64,000 nt of DNA from Cheiracanthium punctorium (lineage: Eukaryota > Arthropoda > Arachnida > Araneae > Cheiracanthiidae). The position numbers were made by a program, and so were the translations under genes. Below are positions 33,493-44,864 of the stretch, in pieces. The stretch covers positions 186,001 through 250,000 of the forward strand of contig JAWZYV010013532.1 in the NCBI GenBank assembly GCA_038373885.1. The letters run 5' to 3'. The first letter of the stretch is position 1. Each line of letters begins with the position of its first letter. Below the pieces are notes generated by a model. The model worked only from the letters and a program-made list of their open reading frames with translations. It had not been told where the DNA came from and searched no databases.

Positions 33493-33781
33493 TTAACCCA
33501 TTTACGCCTAGCGTCCCTTTTTTGGGACGGCATTTTCGCTATCATTCGAAAACGTTATTTATTTTTCCTAGCCTTTATTCGCGAGTATTGAACCTCAATT
33601 CCACAAAATATTTTAATATGGCCAAGTAGGATGTTGACATTTCAATTTTTATACATAATGATTTTAAATGAAATCATCCCTTGTTCAAAAAGTTGACATC
33701 AGAAATTTATCAATTACTGCTGGTGTTAGCAAAAATCGGACGTAAGAAAGTCGCAAAAATATCCAGGCACGAATGGGTTAA
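33493..33781. mobile_element. piggyBac-type MITE, 289 bp with TTAA ends (copy 1)
   Basis: It starts TTAACCCATTTACGCCTAG. The right end, reverse-complemented, is TTAACCCATTCGTGCCTGG. TTAA on both sides and the CCC/GGG terminus are the piggyBac pattern. It is nearly identical to the inverted copy at 44581-44864, apart from a 5-base indel and an ACG/ATG difference. Confidence 0.9.
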
Positions 33782-34179
33782 AAGCCTGTGGATAATCACT
33801 ACTTTGGCTATCCCCAAAATCTCGCAAACTATCTCAAGCTTGTCGGCTTTTGGTGAAATATCGGCAAATAAAGCGTCAGAAGGAAATCTTTCAAATTGAA
33901 CTCAGCTTGGCGATATCGAAATATTTGGCTACAAATCGCTAAACCTTACTATTACTGATATTTTATCTCTTTCAAACAAAATAAGTTTAGATGAAGTGTG
34001 CCGAAAATATTTTTGATTTAATAGACGTGGAAGGAAGTCATGTGTTGTCCACATCAGATTTTTTTCATAGCCGTCAATCACCTCCTCAAATGAACGTTAG
34101 TGTGTCCTGGGAAAAGTGTTACCGGACTGGTTGCTATTATGGGACATAGTGCAAGATGTTACATACTGTGAAAAAGGGT

Positions 34180-34664
34180 TTAAGAATAATTTTTATTTTC
34201 AAATTTTGCATATTTCCATCAATTCAGTAGGTGAACGTTTCGATTTGTTGGAAAGCTGTTTCTCAGTATTCAGTTTCTTACTAACGTTTAACTCTGAAGA
34301 TAGTGACAATTTGAAAAAAAAAGTTGTATGGATTTGGACATTGAACTTCAAATAAATAAAGATGGAAAAAATAGAAAGGGACTCAGACGGTATAGAATTG
34401 CACAGTGAACTATTATGTTTTCGAGATCTTTTTCCAAATACTTGCCGTTTAAAGCCATTAAAAATTTTGAATCATATATTAAGTGAAGATTTAACATCAT
34501 ATTTTCCCAATTTATCTATAGCACTCAGAATATTTTTGACTATACCAATCAGTGTTGCTTCAGGTGAAATAGGCTTTTCAAAATTAAGTTTGATTAAAAC
34601 TTACTTAAGATCTACAATCTCAGAAGAAAAGCTTAAGAATTTGGCTATTGTTTCAATTGAGTGA
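34180..34664 (+). pseudogene. hAT (ZMYM1-like) transposase C-terminal remnant
   Basis: Two frames carry pieces of one protein: VGERFDLLESCFSVFSFLL (about 34230) and then, from 34362, LRIFLTIPISVASGEIGFSK with LSLIKTYLRSTISEEKL and LAIVSIE. The last block is the hAT C-terminal dimerisation region as seen in ZMYM1-like proteins. The catalytic N-terminal two thirds are missing, and a stop and frameshift separate the pieces. A hAT-like end, CAGTGCTGATCCTAGACC on the reverse strand, lies at about 34953. Confidence 0.8.
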
Positions 34665-35850
34665 CATCTGTGAGGGGCTAGACATTTCAGGTGTTATAGA
34701 TGAATTTGCCTGTAAGAAAGCTCGAAAAATATTGTTATAATTTTTTGAAAGATCAGAAATATTTATTGTAGTGGTAGATTGTATATTTCTGAAAATAAAA
34801 TACGAACTTTAACTTGATTTTCATCCATTCCATACATTTAAAAAAAAGTGTTTGATAGTAATTTATTTAAACATTTTGTTGGTTTGTAAGAAAAGGGGCG
34901 GCCAATTTTAATTTGCATGTGGGCGGCCGAAGGTCTAGGATCAGCACTGTATATTACCATGTATACTAGTATACCCATACTTTAAATGTTGACTGACTTT
35001 GATACTTAAAAAGGAACTCTAATAGTTTTTTATATCAATTATGTATTCTTAATTATAATAAATTAATGGAAGTATTTCATTCATTTATAAATATTTATTT
35101 AAACCAGAAATATGAAAGGAACATCATGTTGAAATATTATAATTTATTCAAAATTTAACTGTTGACATAGTATATGTATTTTTCAGAAGACATTGCTTTT
35201 TACATTGGATCATTTTGTGATAATTTTTCATGAAACTTCGTACACCCTCTAAAAAAAAGTATTCCAGTGCAAGAAAAATTTCGTACGTCAATTTCATATT
35301 TAAAACATGATTCTTCATGAAAAGTGATGAATCATTAACAAACCTAAAATGGGCAATTTGACTCATAATCGAATACTTTATTGAATGTCTGTACACGCTA
35401 CACACACAACGACAACAAACGTTTTCAGAGAACGAATTTCACTGTTTCTCTAAGTCGAAGGTGCTTTTAGTAGTTTAATTTCTTCAGTTTTTTCTGAAAG
35501 AAATAAACTAAACTGAAACTTTCAAGGAAAAAGATCTTTAAATTTGGGGACTTTTCGTGTCCCCAAGAAATCAAAGTATTTTTGAGGACGAAATGAAAAA
35601 GAGATCTATATTTGGGGACTTTCCTCGAATTTCGAGGACGTATGGTCACCTTATTTAGTGCTGTCAGTGGTCATCAGATTCTTTTGCCTTTACGAACAAC
35701 TCAGTTTATTTAGTTTCGTCGCCTAGGAGACGTGTTTGTTTACGATTCGCGAATGCGTTAATTTTGCTGAGGACAGTTTTTAGTACATGCTCAGCATAAA
35801 ATTGAAGGGGAGAGCGTGTGGTGAGAGCTGGGTTTGAACCCAGGGACTTA

Positions 35851-36115
35851 AGCCGGATTCATACTGGCAGTACCGCACCGCTAAGACGCCGCAATGACGT
35901 CACGTGGCGGAGCAACACGGCGCCCGCCGAGGGTTTGCGCATTATCTGGCGAGAACAGATATTCCGCAGCGACCGCAAAGCTACAGCCAATTACAGAAGA
36001 GCATTGATGTATTTACTTGCGGCACCGCAAGCTCGCCGCGCGGACAGCCAACGGTCCAAAACGGCGAAACAGTACGGCATGGTTGCGGTGCGGCGCGGCA
36101 GATATGAATCCACCT
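35851..36115. mobile_element. Harbinger-type MITE, GC-rich, TTA TSD (copy 2, inverted)
   Basis: It is the same family as 32036-32338 in opposite orientation. The left end is AGCCGGATTCATACTGG. The right end, reverse-complemented, is AGGTGGATTCATATC. TTA flanks are at 35848-35850 and 36116-36118. The 148-residue ORF over it is not a gene. Confidence 0.85.
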
Positions 36116-36448
36116 TTATGGGTTGTAGAATGAGGCGCAATCCGGCTCGGCCAAAAGGTACCCATTCGACCGGCCTTCAATTGCTGGGTGTTGTGTGCGT
36201 GGAGGTGATCGCGTGCCGCCACAAAATCAACAGGATTTTTAAAAGAAAGAGTGGCCATAATTGAAGTGCACAGATCAAAATTTAGAAATTTCAACTTAAA
36301 TTTCATTTTTTCAAAAGTATTTAGCAAAAGAAGTTCAAATTTCGCTAATAACGGTTTAAATCAACTTCAATCTCAACACTAAACCATGCATTTTTGAATT
36401 TACTAAAATTAATACAAGCACTAAATGATTATCTTTGAAAAATTATGT

Positions 36449-36562
36449 ACCTTCGTAGCAGTTTCTAGCGCATGATGAATTTCCTCCTCGAAAAAGTAAT
36501 ATTCGCAGCTTCAGCAAACGTAAAATACTTTTCATAACAACTTACTTTTCCATAACATCAGA
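36449..36562 (-). other. possible exon-like segment, unresolved
   Basis: On the minus strand ACAAATGGCGTCTGATG gives a good-context ATG (MASDVMEK) directly before GTAAGT. About 40 bases on there is CEYYFFEEEIHHALETATK followed by GTACAT. The gap is shorter than a normal intron, and I recognise no family. It lies inside the inverted-repeat block, so it may be TE sequence. Confidence 0.2.
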
Positions 36563-36957
36563 CGCCATTTGTAAACAACAACAACGTGCAGCAAGTAATC
36601 TTCTCAACAAACTCAATCAACCTAAACCGCTCTCGGTTTACTTCGTTTGAAACTAATGGCACTCAGTTTTGTATACGAACGTTCAAGTTTTTAAACTGAA
36701 TGCCCCCAGTTTCCTTTACGAACACCTTAGAAACTCGTTGCACGAGTGCAACTCGTTTGGCGTTTACGAATGCGGCCTATATTTACTGATTCGAATCTCA
36801 AGCCCTCACCCGTGAGGAAATATTGTGGAGCGCCGTTTCCAGAGATTTTCCCTTACAGTTTCGACACTGAGTCGATACATGATTTGAAACAGCGAATGGG
36901 TGAGTGGGTGAGTTGGTCACTGAGCTGTTGAAACGACGAATCTTTACTGATTCAATA

Positions 36958-37125
36958 GGGAGTTTGTGCATACCGTTTCTTCCTACGCTAACGCCAACGC
37001 TATCCGCTATACGGAGTATTTTGACCAACCACGTTTCGGATTTTATGCGTGCGCATGCGCTTTATTGTCCAATGTCATTTAACGTTAGCGTTACCGTGAG
37101 TGAAACCCGGCCTGCACAAACTCCC
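36958..37125. mobile_element. TA-flanked MITE, TIR GGGAGTTTGTGCA
   Basis: The left end TA-GGGAGTTTGTGCATACCG and the right end (reverse-complemented) TA-GGGAGTTTGTGCAGGCCG match over 13 bases. The 168-bp interior contains CGCTAACGCCAACGC and the mirrored AACGTTAGCGTTACC. Confidence 0.75.
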
Positions 37126-37160
37126 TAGTGTTTGCTCTGTTTTGGGGAATTTGTACGACC

Positions 37161-37896
37161 ACGAAGGTATATTCTGTGGAGGGGAAGCTTCCGTGGCCGA
37201 AAGCCACAATTTTGGCATCTAAATTTGAAAGCCAATAGATGGCGCACTTTGGTGTAGAAAGTCCGATCTCCGAGGGTCCGGATCGTTTTGGCGAAGCCGC
37301 GAAACCAACAGAAAGCTTTGTTCAGTTTCGGTATCGTTACGTGAGGTTGCTTAATGCTGTGTTTTTAAAATTGTGCGGCTATCGAGTTTTAAAAAATTAT
37401 ATGTTATAGTTGAGATCTTCAGTAATAAAATTTTACTACGTTTGAATTTTTTAAGGTAAATGTTTCAAGAAGAAAAATTGTTTAAAATGGATTGAAGCGT
37501 GCTATGATAACATTGATTTTTCCCTTCCCTACCGCACCTTCTGACAAAATTCCTGAGCTTACTTTATTGTTGTGTCCTTTCAGTTTTTTTAAGTTTTCTT
37601 TCTCTTGTTTTTCAATCTTTCTCTTCCTTCGTCTTTCTTTTTTCTTTTTCTATCTTATTATTTTGTACCATAAGGGTACTGGAACAACTGAGACAGCCAC
37701 TTGTGGTAAAAGTCTCGATATTCGTGTTTTGTGTTTGTCCCATAAAGGATCATTAGAGGTATCTGCAGGCCTTGTTTGCCATAGCGAAAACCTCAAGAAC
37801 ATTAAAAAATAAAATAAACGGACCTTCTTACGTAGCGCGCCATCTATTGGATGAGAAATTTTAGCTTTAGCTTCCCCTCCACACAATATACCTCCG
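37161..37896. mobile_element. inverted-repeat element, 736 bp, unknown family
   Basis: The left end is ACGAAGGTATATTCTGTGGA. The right end, reverse-complemented, is ACGGAGGTATATTGTGTGGA. Both continue GGGGAAGC. Inner mirrored blocks read CCAATAGATGGCGC / GCGCCATCTATTGG. No ORF with a recognisable product is present. Confidence 0.65.
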
Positions 37897-38117
37897 TGCT
37901 CGTTTACATGCACACAAATGCGGAGTAAATGCCGGAACTTTCGCTGCTTTCTACCCCGCTTCTCCTACATAGGGAAAAAATGCGGGGTAGAAAGATTCCT
38001 AGTCGAAAGGGAGGTTAATGCAGAGATGACCTCACTTTCCCACGATGCATTGCGAGTTTTCCCCTATACTCTGCTTTTACCCGGGACTTTCCATTTTCCC
38101 ATGTAAATGGGCCTTTA
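37897..38117. mobile_element. MITE of the GGGCCCGTTTACATG family
   Basis: The left end is CTCGTTTACATGCACACAAA. The right end, reverse-complemented, is AAAGGCCCATTTACATGGGA. Inner mirrored blocks read CTTTCTACCCCGC / GCGGGGTAGAAAG. A fragment of the same terminal sequence lies inside the Transib transposase ORF at 55243-55292. Confidence 0.6.
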
Positions 38118-39042
38118 GTATGTACGACGAATCTCAACTCAGTAGGGAGTTGAATCTCAAATGCAGTGGTGGCGCTAGACTTTCCCCGACGGGGGGTCAC
38201 CACTCCCCGACGAGGGGGCACAAATATACATGTACATATGCTAAGTGGCGTATCCAAGAGGGGGCTTTGGCCTCCCTCTTGGATGACATTTTTGTCACCA
38301 AGTATGGAAATTTGCAACACTTTGCACCACTTGAAAATATTTTACTTTAGAAAGTGATTTGTTCACAATAAATCATTTTCTAAACTAAAATATCCAGGAT
38401 ACAGATAAGTTTAGAGGAGATGGAGGACAATATAATGTTTTGTATTGTGAAGTATTTCCAGGAATCGGATCGACATACATAATCGGACACCCAGGCCCCG
38501 GATATTTTCAAAAACCACTCCACAATCTTTCCTAGTAGATTATTATTTAAACTGACCCTAATTAACGTATCTCAAAATCCTTTTACATTACACAAATATT
38601 TCCCCAAGGCCTCAGCAAGCAAAAAATTTCGGTGGGTGGAGGGGATTTGTAGTGCTAAAATTAAATTAACTGATCTCTATAATCAACGCAAATAAACTGA
38701 TAATGCATTTACTGAAATTTTGGAGGGGGGGGGGTCAAACCCACATGATCCCCTCCCCTGTTAACGACCTTGCACGTTTCTAAGCTACTTTTAAGAGTTC
38801 TTCAGGTTAACGCTTAAAATATTTCACATGAATGAAATTCTTTGAAAAAAGTTCAGCGAAGAAAGTTCTTCGCATTTTTTTCCCCCGCAGAAAACATATC
38901 AGAAAAAAAAAAGTTTTTTGTGCAAGAATATTGCTGTAAATTCCCTGAAATTTTTTTTATAAATTAAGCATGACTAAATTTGCACGCTTTTACACAAATG
39001 CAGTTATTTTTAAAAATTAAGAGATATATGTAAATTTAATTA

Positions 39043-39395
39043 CAGTTTAACTTCGATATCTCGAAATCGAAATTCTTGATATCTCAATAAATGTGTTTTC
39101 CATTACAATTTGAATCCCGCCCCACCAGTGGCATCTGGGAGACGGAAAGTGCGTGGTTCGAAACTAGGTCCGTCCGCCAACCTAACCGTTCGAAGTTTTC
39201 CGAAACTTTGCATAAATACGGGTTAGGACCTCTTAGAAAGTCCCCCACGAGGGCAAACCCACCCCCGGCCTAGATGCCTAGCGTAGATAATTGGCCGTAA
39301 TTTACATTTTCATTTACAAACTGATTCCCTTTAATTTCTTCAACTCGTTATCTCAAAAAGTCTAGTGTTTCTGGCCAAAATGTTTTGCTGTAAAA
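39043..39395 (+). mobile_element. Tigger/pogo-like end split by a SINE
   Basis: TA-CAGTTTAACTTCGATATCTC with further GATATCTCAA blocks is a Tigger-type terminus. The SINE at 39108 interrupts it, and CAACTCGTTATCTCAAAAAG follows. No right terminus was found. Confidence 0.5.
39108..39300 (+). repeat. tRNA-derived SINE
   Basis: Head CCACCAGTGGCATCTGGGAG and B box GGTTCGAAACT are followed by the body CCAACCTAACCGTTCGAAG...GCATAAATACGGGTTAGG, ending in GATAATTGGCCGTAAT. It is the same family as 20207. Confidence 0.7.
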
Positions 39396-41633
39396 ATATT
39401 AATCGAATTGTTATTTTATGCAATATTAATATTTTAAATCACAATAAAGTGAGAAAAATGCAATTGAAATGTTTATAGGTAGAACCACTTTACAACAAAA
39501 ATTTTCTTTTGAGAAAAACGATTTTGAAGGCGCGCAGTAAAGTGGCATACCGAAACTTTATCGCTTGTTTCTACGGCTTTAAAAAGATTCTACTTTCATA
39601 ATAATTCATGTGGTGATAGTACTTACTGAAAGCTAAAAGATGCCACCGTATCTCAATTTCGAAAAAAATTGTTGTGAAGTGTACCCCTGGAAGCTTCAGT
39701 TCATAATAATAATAATAATAAATTATAAAAATCTCCTAAAGAGAACGTAAATATATGCGCTATTAATTTTTTTTTTAAAGCCAAGTACTCATGAAGAAAA
39801 TTAACCACTTTCTTTTAAAATCTAAAATAAAAAATATCGTCAGAAAAATATAATCGGTCAGCTTATAATTTGCCAAGACTCACAAAAAAAATATTTATTT
39901 TTAGCGAAACTAACCTTGATAAAAATTCACTTTTTTGTAATACTCCAAGATAGTTTTGAACGAGGTTTCCACAAACGTGATGAATAATTTTATAAAGCAA
40001 GCTCATTTACTAGTAATTCATAGTGAAAGTGTCACTTTTAAAATTTCAACATTAACAAAAAAGAGTTTAATATTATGTTTATTATTCGCCTTATTAATTA
40101 ATCTGTTTAAAAGTTAAAGAGTTGAATTCTGATCCATATAATTCTGTAACTCAAAAATCAGTTTAGAACACATACTATTAGTTTATTTTAATAGTTTATA
40201 TTAATGCTGGTTCCATCCATGGATTCAATAGCGATTTGTATAAAGATTCAAAATAAGAGAAGTTGCGGGGGCTTACGATACGCCACTGTATATAACATAC
40301 AATTCTACACGCAAATATAAAATTTTTAATGTATTTATTTTATTTACTTATTTTACAGGATAAAAGTGAAATTTTCGGAAAGACGATATAGACACTGTAT
40401 ACCATAATTTTTATTTACTTTGCAGTAAAATAACTGAATTAAAATTCACAAAAGTTAGTTATTTTTTCCATAATGATATAAAAATTAAATTGTCAGTCAA
40501 GATTAATCAGTTTCCTTTAACTTATATTCCATTTTTACATCTATCCACAGCCATCTTCATACTAGACTGGAGAGGGCTTTGGTCTATCAGAGGGGCTGGT
40601 TATTATTATTATTTAATTTTTTAAAATTTTTCTTTTTTTACCCTAAGCAAAATGTAATAAATTCTAATTCCCTTGCAGCTGTTAATCTTCTTGGTGTGCA
40701 TAGCTATGAACTCTTAGCTAAAGAGGGCCGGTTAATCCAGTTAGATTTCTCTATGTAGTGCGAATTCTCACTCGTTGTATAGGTAAAGTATGTTACCAAA
40801 TAAACAAACTATGTAGTTGACTAATTCTTAAATTACAAAAAAAATAAAAATAAAAACAAATCTTACTGCTAAATTTTTCTAAAGATTAAATCGTGCATAT
40901 TGTGTTCAATTGAATCTATTTATAAATAAAAAGTATATTTAGAATTTATTCAAATTTGCCCTCTAAGAAACAGAAAAGTATTAATTTTATTTTATTTTAT
41001 TCGGAAGAAGTTAAAAGTTAAATTATCTAATTAACCACTTAGTTATAAAAATATTTTTTTACTTTCTCAACAGTTATAAGAGTTCAAGTAAGGATTACTG
41101 TGATAAAATAATTTTAAAGACATTATTTTATAAATTGCATAACACACTAACTTATAAATAAATAAAATACAACCAGTTTAAAATATTTCTAATTAAAATG
41201 AAAATTTTTAGTTAAAGCGTTTAAATATTCATAGGTTTATACATATTTTGAATGCCAGAGATGATGAACTGTAAAATAATTTTATAAATATTTTGTCATG
41301 TCAAATTATTACACAAGTAAATATACATTTTAAAAAGTTTCCGTAGTAAACAAAATCTGAAATTTCTTTTCGCCCGAGTCGTAAATCTCTTTAAAAAATA
41401 TCAATTAAGACTTAAAAATTTTGCAGCTCTATGAATAAAAGTAATACAATGGGAAATTTTATTTTACATTTATGACACAAAAGCTTTTTTGTGAATTAAA
41501 AGACTGTTAATTTACATACAATTACATTAAATCTGTGTTTAATTTAAATTTGCATTAATGCAATTTGAAAGTTTATAAAAACATACCTTTCGTCCTCACT
41601 CCAATTACTAAATCGTATTTGATAAATATACAA

Positions 41634-41670
<37 letters not shown>

Positions 41671-42359
41671 GAAACTGCAACGAAAGAATATATTTTAAAA
41701 ATGTATATCCTGTCCTGTTATTTAGCGGGAATGACATATAATGGGGTGAACAACATGTTACTTATCAATGGTTTAAAAGCAAGAGCACATTTAAAAATAC
41801 TCATAGTGTTTAAAAGACCAATTAGGAGAAAATTTAGATTAATTCATAGAGTACTCAGACAGTTAATATAATTTAAAATACAATAATGTTGTACAACATT
41901 TCATAGTATCAGAATGTGAGGTCATAAAGTCCGACTTCAGCTTCAACTCAAAAAGTTATGACTCTGGGTCCGCAGCCATGATTAAAAGTGCACTCCAAAC
42001 CATTACGAGCATTCATGTCTAAGGACATTTAATGATACATATGTATCATTAAAATGCTGTTAATAAATAAACTTTAAAGTAGTATTTTAAAATTACTGAG
42101 ACAGAACAAGTGACTCAGTTTTTAAATATGTGCTTTATTTTAAAATTATTTTTATTTTTAAATAGCGTAGAATGTGGTCATTCAAAATTTGTGCTCAAAA
42201 TAGTTTCAATTCTTTTTATAAGGGGGGGGGGGGCAAGGGGGCGCGAATTCCCCCGAGAGGAAAATATTTACTATTAAAAATACGCTTCAAATAAAATTGC
42301 ATGTTCATGCAATTCGGAATTGGTATTCAAGCTTTGCACCCTTCCTGAAAAATATTTCT

Positions 42360-42372
42360 GGATCCGCCCTTG
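42360..42372 (-). repeat. solo hAT terminus
   Basis: GGATCCGCCCTTG, preceded by GAAAAATATTTCT and a G13 run at 42222-42234, matches the right ends of the CAGTGGCGGATCC hAT group. No left partner was found. Confidence 0.45.
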
Positions 42373-42539
42373 GGCATAGTATATTTGTACAAATACATAA
42401 CAAAAAGCAAGTGCCTAGAATATATAATTCAATGCTTTAGAGAAAGAAACTGACCATATTTTTAATAATAACATATATTAATTAAAGCTTTTAAACACAT
42501 AAAATATATATATATGAATGTAATTTACATATAACTTAC

Positions 42540-42707
42540 TTGAACAGGCGCCAGTCGATTTTGTTTATGAAGATCTGAATGCTTAGTTATCCTATTTTTT
42601 TTTTTTTTTTTTTTTACATAATCATTATCAAAAATATCACGACATAAAGCACACAGTACTTTATATCTTGTGCTTTTGGCACCAACGATGTTCTTTTTAG
42701 GAAACAT
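42540..42707 (-). pseudogene. orphan zinc-finger exon of a hAT (ZMYM-like) transposase
   Basis: On the minus strand the reading is MFPKKNIVGAKSTRYKVLCA, then LCRDIFDNDYV, an A18 tract read as lysines, then ITKHSDLHKQNRLAPVQ. It ends at the donor CAA|GTAAGT. The C-x2-C...H-x-x-x-H-like arrangement with a following LHKQN block is typical of the N-terminal finger of hAT proteins. The homopolymer expansion sits inside the finger. No downstream transposase exons remain to the left within the element. Confidence 0.65.
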
Positions 42708-43741
42708 AAAGCTAAAAGTGAAATTAAACTTTTATAAACTTCACAATGATATGCTATGCTGCCGTAACAAGAAAAAAAAATGCCCATTATTCTAAACTCT
42801 GTCTAACTCACTGGCACAATAACAAGTGTTGGAAAAGTGATGTACTATGGGTTTGCGAAGAAAAAATAAAAATACACGGGATATTTAGATGAACCATTTC
42901 TTTCTCATCATTCTGTCATTGAGGACCAATAAAAATACAAAAACCGTATTTCTGAAAAAAAGAACATCCACCATTTGCTTGTGTAAGCAAAGCCATACTT
43001 CCCTTCCCTCGAAATTTTTTATCTACCCGACTGGTCTAATTAACGGTCACTGTCTCCCCCATCCCGACCACCCACACCCATATTCTACTTTTCTATGGTG
43101 TCGGCGACAAATGCACAATCGTTTAAGCAATTAAAAGAGCCTCGAATAGAAAGTGGTCGCACATGTGGTCTCATAAATTTGTCGTTTGAAGAATAGACTG
43201 GCACTTTTGTTACCTTAAGATTGATGTCTTGCTGCAAATCCAGTAAAATGCCTCCTGAGAGTGGGATCACAGATTTCAAGTATACACTATTCGAATTTGA
43301 AGTCTCCCCCGCCGTTCGTCAACACATCACAGTATTGGAAGATGCAGGAAGTGGCTGTTTTTCGACAAAAAAAGGATCGCAGAGATAAGAGACGAATGAA
43401 AATGGGAAGTAGTTTTAGCCATTATTCAGAAGTTCTGAGGAATATACCCCCCCCCTCCACTCCCCCAATGAGCTATCTCCCAGAAATGTAAACATTTACG
43501 CTTCAATCTCCAATACTCATTTGCCTTTCATGTGTATTTAAAAAGTACAAAATTAATTTTTTTAAATCGCAAAATCAAAATTAAAACTCAGCTAAAATAT
43601 AGATTTCTTCTTATGAAAATTCCCCGACGAATTAATCAAATAGCCCCGATGGGGGGTCACAAGTTCCCCGACGGGGGGGCACGTGCCTCCCCGGACCCCC
43701 ATTGGAGCCACCCCTGCTCAAATGTTTCGTGATTGTATGCG

Positions 43742-43775
43742 ACGAATCTCAACTGATCACTGAGTTGAGATTCGT
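43742..43775. repeat. perfect hairpin, 13-bp stem
   Basis: ACGAATCTCAACT and AGTTGAGATTCGT are separated by eight bases. A degenerate partner, ACGAATCTCAACTC...GAGTTGAATCTC, lies on the other side of the 5.55 kb hAT (38129-38158). Confidence 0.7.
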
Positions 43776-44211
43776 TGGTGTTTCATTGGTGGTCCGATTT
43801 AAAGTTTTGTCTGTCTGTGGGTGTGGAGTGGGTCGAACATCGTTTGCTTTTGGCGGGGGCATAGGCGTTACTTCCTACCCTAGTAGCAATAACCCATCGG
43901 TCGATTAGAGGCGGCTGAGTTTAATCAGAGGAGAACGAGCAATGGCCGATCTCTGCTTTTCACCCCAAAACCGGGAAACTTCATCGGTAACTGGTACAAA
44001 ATGTCCGCTCGGGGGACCATCAAGCCGATCATCGTTTCCCGATGACTCCGATGAAATAACGAAAAGAAACCGATAAACTGTTTAAAATATATTTGTTAAT
44101 AAAAAATAAACGACTGGCAGCAAAATTTTCAAAAATTGTCCGTTCCGTTTATTATTTTTTCGCTTTTTGATACTAACTTTCCGTTTTTCTGAAAAAAAAA
44201 AACTCTTCCAG

Positions 44212-44275
44212 CACCAGGCCCGAACCCTGAGCGTACTTAGTCACAGACTGGCGCTTTACCGCAAGGCCATCCAGA
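44212..44275 (-). repeat. tRNA-like SINE head
   Basis: On the minus strand GGATGGCCTTGCGGTAAAGC (A-box region) and GGGTTCGGGCC (B box) are present. There is no acceptor-stem pairing or full cloverleaf, so it is called a SINE or tRNA-derived fragment rather than a tRNA gene. Confidence 0.55.
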
Positions 44276-44580
44276 CTTGTCATGCATGAGCCAAAGGTCA
44301 AAGTACCCCTTATTTTAGTCTCAGATTGGGGCATGGGGGCAGTGGCGGATCCACGGAGGGGGGGGGGCTCGAGCCCCCCCCCCCAGAGCTAGAAATACAC
44401 TATGGATTAGGGAAGTTAAAAAAAATTTGTAAATTTTCACATGAACTAAAATTTTAAAAAGTAGTACTGTATATGCAGTTGACTCTCTGTTTAACGACGA
44501 TCTCTTTCTAAAGACGATATTTCAAAGTCCCAGCAACTCCAACGTAAAAAATTTCTATTCAAAGACGACGTCGTTTCTGT

Positions 44581-44864
44581 TTAACCCATTCGTGCCTGGA
44601 TATTTTTGCGACTTTCTCCGATTTTTGCTAACACCAGCAGTAATTGATAAATTTCTGATGTCAACTTTTTGAACAAGGGATGATTTCATTTAAAATCATT
44701 ATGTATAAAAATTGAAATGTCAACATCCTACTTGGCCATATTAAAATATTTTGTGGAATTGAGGTTCAATACTCGCGAATAAAGGCTAGGAAAAATAAAT
44801 AACGTTTTCGAATGATAGCGAAAATGCCGTCCCAAAAAAGGGACGCTAGGCATAAATGGGTTAA
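44581..44864. mobile_element. piggyBac-type MITE, 284 bp with TTAA ends (copy 2)
   Basis: TTAACCCATTCGTGCCTGG at the left and GGCATAAATGGGTTAA at the right. Copy A keeps the empty site (TTTCTGTTTAACAACGA at 19366), showing a single TTAA. It is inverted relative to 33493-33781 and almost identical to it. Confidence 0.92.

Larger units (their letters stand above)
31963..36777. repeat. concentric inverted-repeat block upstream of POGLUT1
   Basis: The outer pair is GGTGCGTTCGTAAACGACAA (31963) against, reverse-complemented, GGCCGCATTCGTAAACGCCA (36777). It carries related GTAAAGGAAACTGG / GTAAGAAAACTGG blocks. Inside lies an inverted pair of Harbinger MITEs (32036, 35851). Further in, GGCGACCATATTTCTAA (32342) pairs with GGTGACCATACGTCCTC (35650, reversed). 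The core holds the 86-bp repeats, a piggyBac MITE and a hAT remnant. The outer boundaries lack a clear target duplication. Confidence 0.55.
38164..43716. mobile_element. hAT element, 5.55 kb, perfect 8-bp TSD
   Basis: The left end is CAGTGGTGGCGCTAGAC. The right end, reverse-complemented, is CAGGGGTGGCTCCAATGG. Octamer CTCAAATG lies at 38156-38163 and 43717-43724. CCCCGACGGGGGG-type subterminal blocks are found at both ends. It holds a Tigger-like fragment with a SINE, a solo hAT end (42360-42372), and one zinc-finger exon of a hAT protein near its right end. Most of 39400-42200 is very AT-rich with no coding signal. Confidence 0.88.

Noticed and set aside
35818..36264. 148-residue ORF
   Set aside because: It runs across the GC-rich Harbinger MITE (35851-36115), whose inverted twin at 32036 gives similar long ORFs. 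The openness reflects base composition, and no domain is seen.
38242..40288. Nested hAT bounded by AGTGGCGTATC / GATACGCCACT
   Set aside because: The inverted 11-mers are real, but the left end lacks the initial C and the flanking octamers do not match. Boundaries could not be supported.
44212..44275. tRNA gene candidate (A and B boxes on the minus strand)
   Set aside because: The cloverleaf cannot be completed, and similar heads elsewhere in the window continue into SINE bodies.
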